From NCBI RefSeq assembly GCF_025960985.1, contig NZ_JAOQMX010000019.1:1-64000 (forward strand): a stretch of 64,000 nucleotides of DNA, in the 5' to 3' direction. Below the pieces are notes generated by a model. The model was not told the DNA's origin and did no database searches. It worked only from the letters and a program-made list of their open reading frames with translations. The DNA comes from Flavobacterium psychraerolatum. GTDB taxonomy: Bacteria > Bacteroidota > Bacteroidia > Flavobacteriales > Flavobacteriaceae. Made by a program: the position numbers and the translations under genes. Positions 62,812-64,000 of the stretch are shown here, one piece after another (position 1 is the first letter of the stretch; every line of letters begins with the position of its first letter).

Positions 62812-64000
62812 ATGCACAAAACTACATTATCAACTTATACATCTTTTTCAATTAGTAAATACATTCAAATAATTGTTTTGAATATATTTATTTATTTTAT
62901 TAGTACATCAAGCGTATTTGCACTGGATGTTACTTCGTACTCCTTTACCGATAGAAAAGAGGGTGGAGCAGCCGTTTCCAATCCCGAAATAAATATTCTA
63001 GGAAACACAAACTCTATTGTTGATGGTGACTCTACACCGAGCATTGTAGATTGGACTATATTCGGATCAATGGAGGTAAGTACAGGAGCTATTGTAAAAA
63101 AATATACGATCCAAAATACTGGTGCGGGTACTTTGATAATTGGTACTATTACCATTTCTGGAAGAAATGCAAGTGATTTTACGGTTATTAAGAATCCGAG
63201 CACTTTAATCCCTGCTAGAGGAAGTTCTACTTTCTCAGTTCGTTTTGACCCTACAACTATAGGTCTAAAAAGGGCTGAAATCTCAATTATAAATAATGAT
63301 CTAAATGAGAATCCTTATAATTTTGATATCCAAGGAACTGGTATTCAATCTTTTTTTGACAGCGACGGAGATGGTGTTTATGATAATTTTGATATTGATG
63401 ATGACAATGATGGTATTCTTGATATAACAGAGGAAAATAATTGTAATAGCGTAAATGGACCTAAAGTTGATTATAAATTCCTGAATGAAACTTTTGGTAC
63501 AGGAGGGAGAACCTCAAATTTTACAACTGCCTATAACGCCACGACTTCCTACTGCTACGAGGATGGAATTGCAGGACCTAATACAACAGAATGTCCTTAT
63601 CAATCTAGTAAAATTCTTGATGATGGTGAATATACTGTGGTTTCAAAAATCGCAGGAACGACTTCTAGTGATCCAGATAATATTCATGGTGATTTAGCAT
63701 GGTATAATGGTCTAGATCATACACCTGGAGATACCGATGGAAGAATGGCTGTTTTTAACGCTAGCTTTACTCCTGGTACTTTTTATGAAACAACAATTAC
63801 AGGGGTCCTTTCAAACCTTCCTATAACCTATAGTTTTTGGGTTCTTAATATAATGGCACAAAGTACATTTCCACGCTCCATCTTACCTAATGTTACTGTC
63901 GAGTTCTATGATTTATCAGACAACCTAATTAGTTCTTTCAACACAGGAGATATTGGTAGATGTCCTGGTAGCAAAACAGACAATAGCTGTAGTCTAGGTG
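62812..64000 (+). CDS. Choice-of-anchor D surface protein with TSP3 repeat (partial)
   Basis: Open from ATG 62812 to the window end (over 396 codons). Signal region ISTSSVFA near 35-42. A choice-of-anchor D/HYDIN-like beta-sandwich (about 75-175: KKYTIQNTGAGTLIIGTITI, FSVRFDPTTIGLKRAEISII, FDIQGTG) precedes SDGDGVYDNFDIDDDNDGI, a calcium-binding thrombospondin type 3 repeat near 185-203. The later part is an extracellular lectin-like or anchor-type module. The C-terminus lies outside the window, but the architecture suggests a T9SS-exported adhesin. Confidence 0.8.
   Translation, partial: MHKTTLSTYTSFSISKYIQIIVLNIFIYFISTSSVFALDVTSYSFTDRKEGGAAVSNPEINILGNTNSIVDGDSTPSIVDWTIFGSMEVSTGAIVKKYTIQNTGAGTLIIGTITISGRNASDFTVIKNPSTLIPARGSSTFSVRFDPTTIGLKRAEISIINNDLNENPYNFDIQGTGIQSFFDSDGDGVYDNFDIDDDNDGILDITEENNCNSVNGPKVDYKFLNETFGTGGRTSNFTTAYNATTSYCYEDGIAGPNTTECPYQSSKILDDGEYTVVSKIAGTTSSDPDNIHGDLAWYNGLDHTPGDTDGRMAVFNASFTPGTFYETTITGVLSNLPITYSFWVLNIMAQSTFPRSILPNVTVEFYDLSDNLISSFNTGDIGRCPGSKTDNSCSLG

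Overview
The window looks like a chromosome segment of a Flavobacterium-like member of the Bacteroidetes. The evidence is AT-rich DNA, many TAnnTTTG (-7) promoter elements, type IX secretion (T9SS) sorting domains of both types, TonB-dependent receptors with N-terminal carboxypeptidase-like domains, and family assignments typical of flavobacteria. No ribosomal RNA, CRISPR array, prophage or plasmid origin was seen.

Layout. 1-75: start of an IS1182-like transposase. 0.2-7 kb: argS, an outer-membrane barrel protein, a fabH-type ketosynthase and an orphan ABC ATPase. 7.4-12.2 kb: sugar acetyltransferase, a ClC channel plus HPP membrane pair, a pRiA4b ORF-3-like protein, a broken four-helix-bundle (IVP) gene and an NdpA-like nucleoid protein. 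12.6-22 kb: a GAF protein, an HD phosphohydrolase fused to a Pycsar-effector-type membrane domain (PycTM), a 1231-residue phosphoesterase/outer-membrane barrel lipoprotein, a propeller-like lipoprotein and a kinase-like orphan. 22-31 kb: a 1506-residue T9SS type B surface protein, typA, and a PAS histidine kinase with its response regulator. 31.7-39 kb: an ECF sigma factor operon, a DUF2971 protein, lysS, a tRNA-like relic followed by an AAA ATPase plus PD-(D/E)xK-like gene pair, and a His-rich Spy-like protein. 39-43.4 kb: a D-2-hydroxyacid dehydrogenase and a T9SS-secreted clan GH-A-like glycosidase.

43.8-48.9 kb is a decaying locus. Four broken genes (a Tat-signal Rieske protein, a SCO/SenC protein, a hemerythrin-like protein and an Rrf2/NsrR-like regulator) surround an intact alginate-export-type porin and an intact heme-copper-oxidase-like membrane protein. 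The set suggests a nitrogen-oxide or electron-transfer function being lost. 49.2-54.4 kb holds nadAB and a DUF6660-like/TonB receptor pair. 54.5-62.2 kb is an almost complete molybdenum-cofactor cluster (moaA, moaC-moaB fusion, moaE, moeB-rhodanese, moaD, mobA, a TSUP transporter, a ModE-like regulator, moeA), all on the minus strand. The window ends inside a choice-of-anchor D surface protein.

A family of about 100-bp intergenic elements (GCGTGA/TCACGC ends, internal hairpins) occurs at least five times and disperses through the window; a second repeat (about 147-bp unit) sits in the Moco cluster. The best candidates for something undescribed are the ATPase/nuclease-like pair beside the tRNA relic (36.5-38.5 kb) and the HD-PycTM fusion (15.0-16.2 kb). 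All functional calls come from reading motifs by eye; no database search was run.
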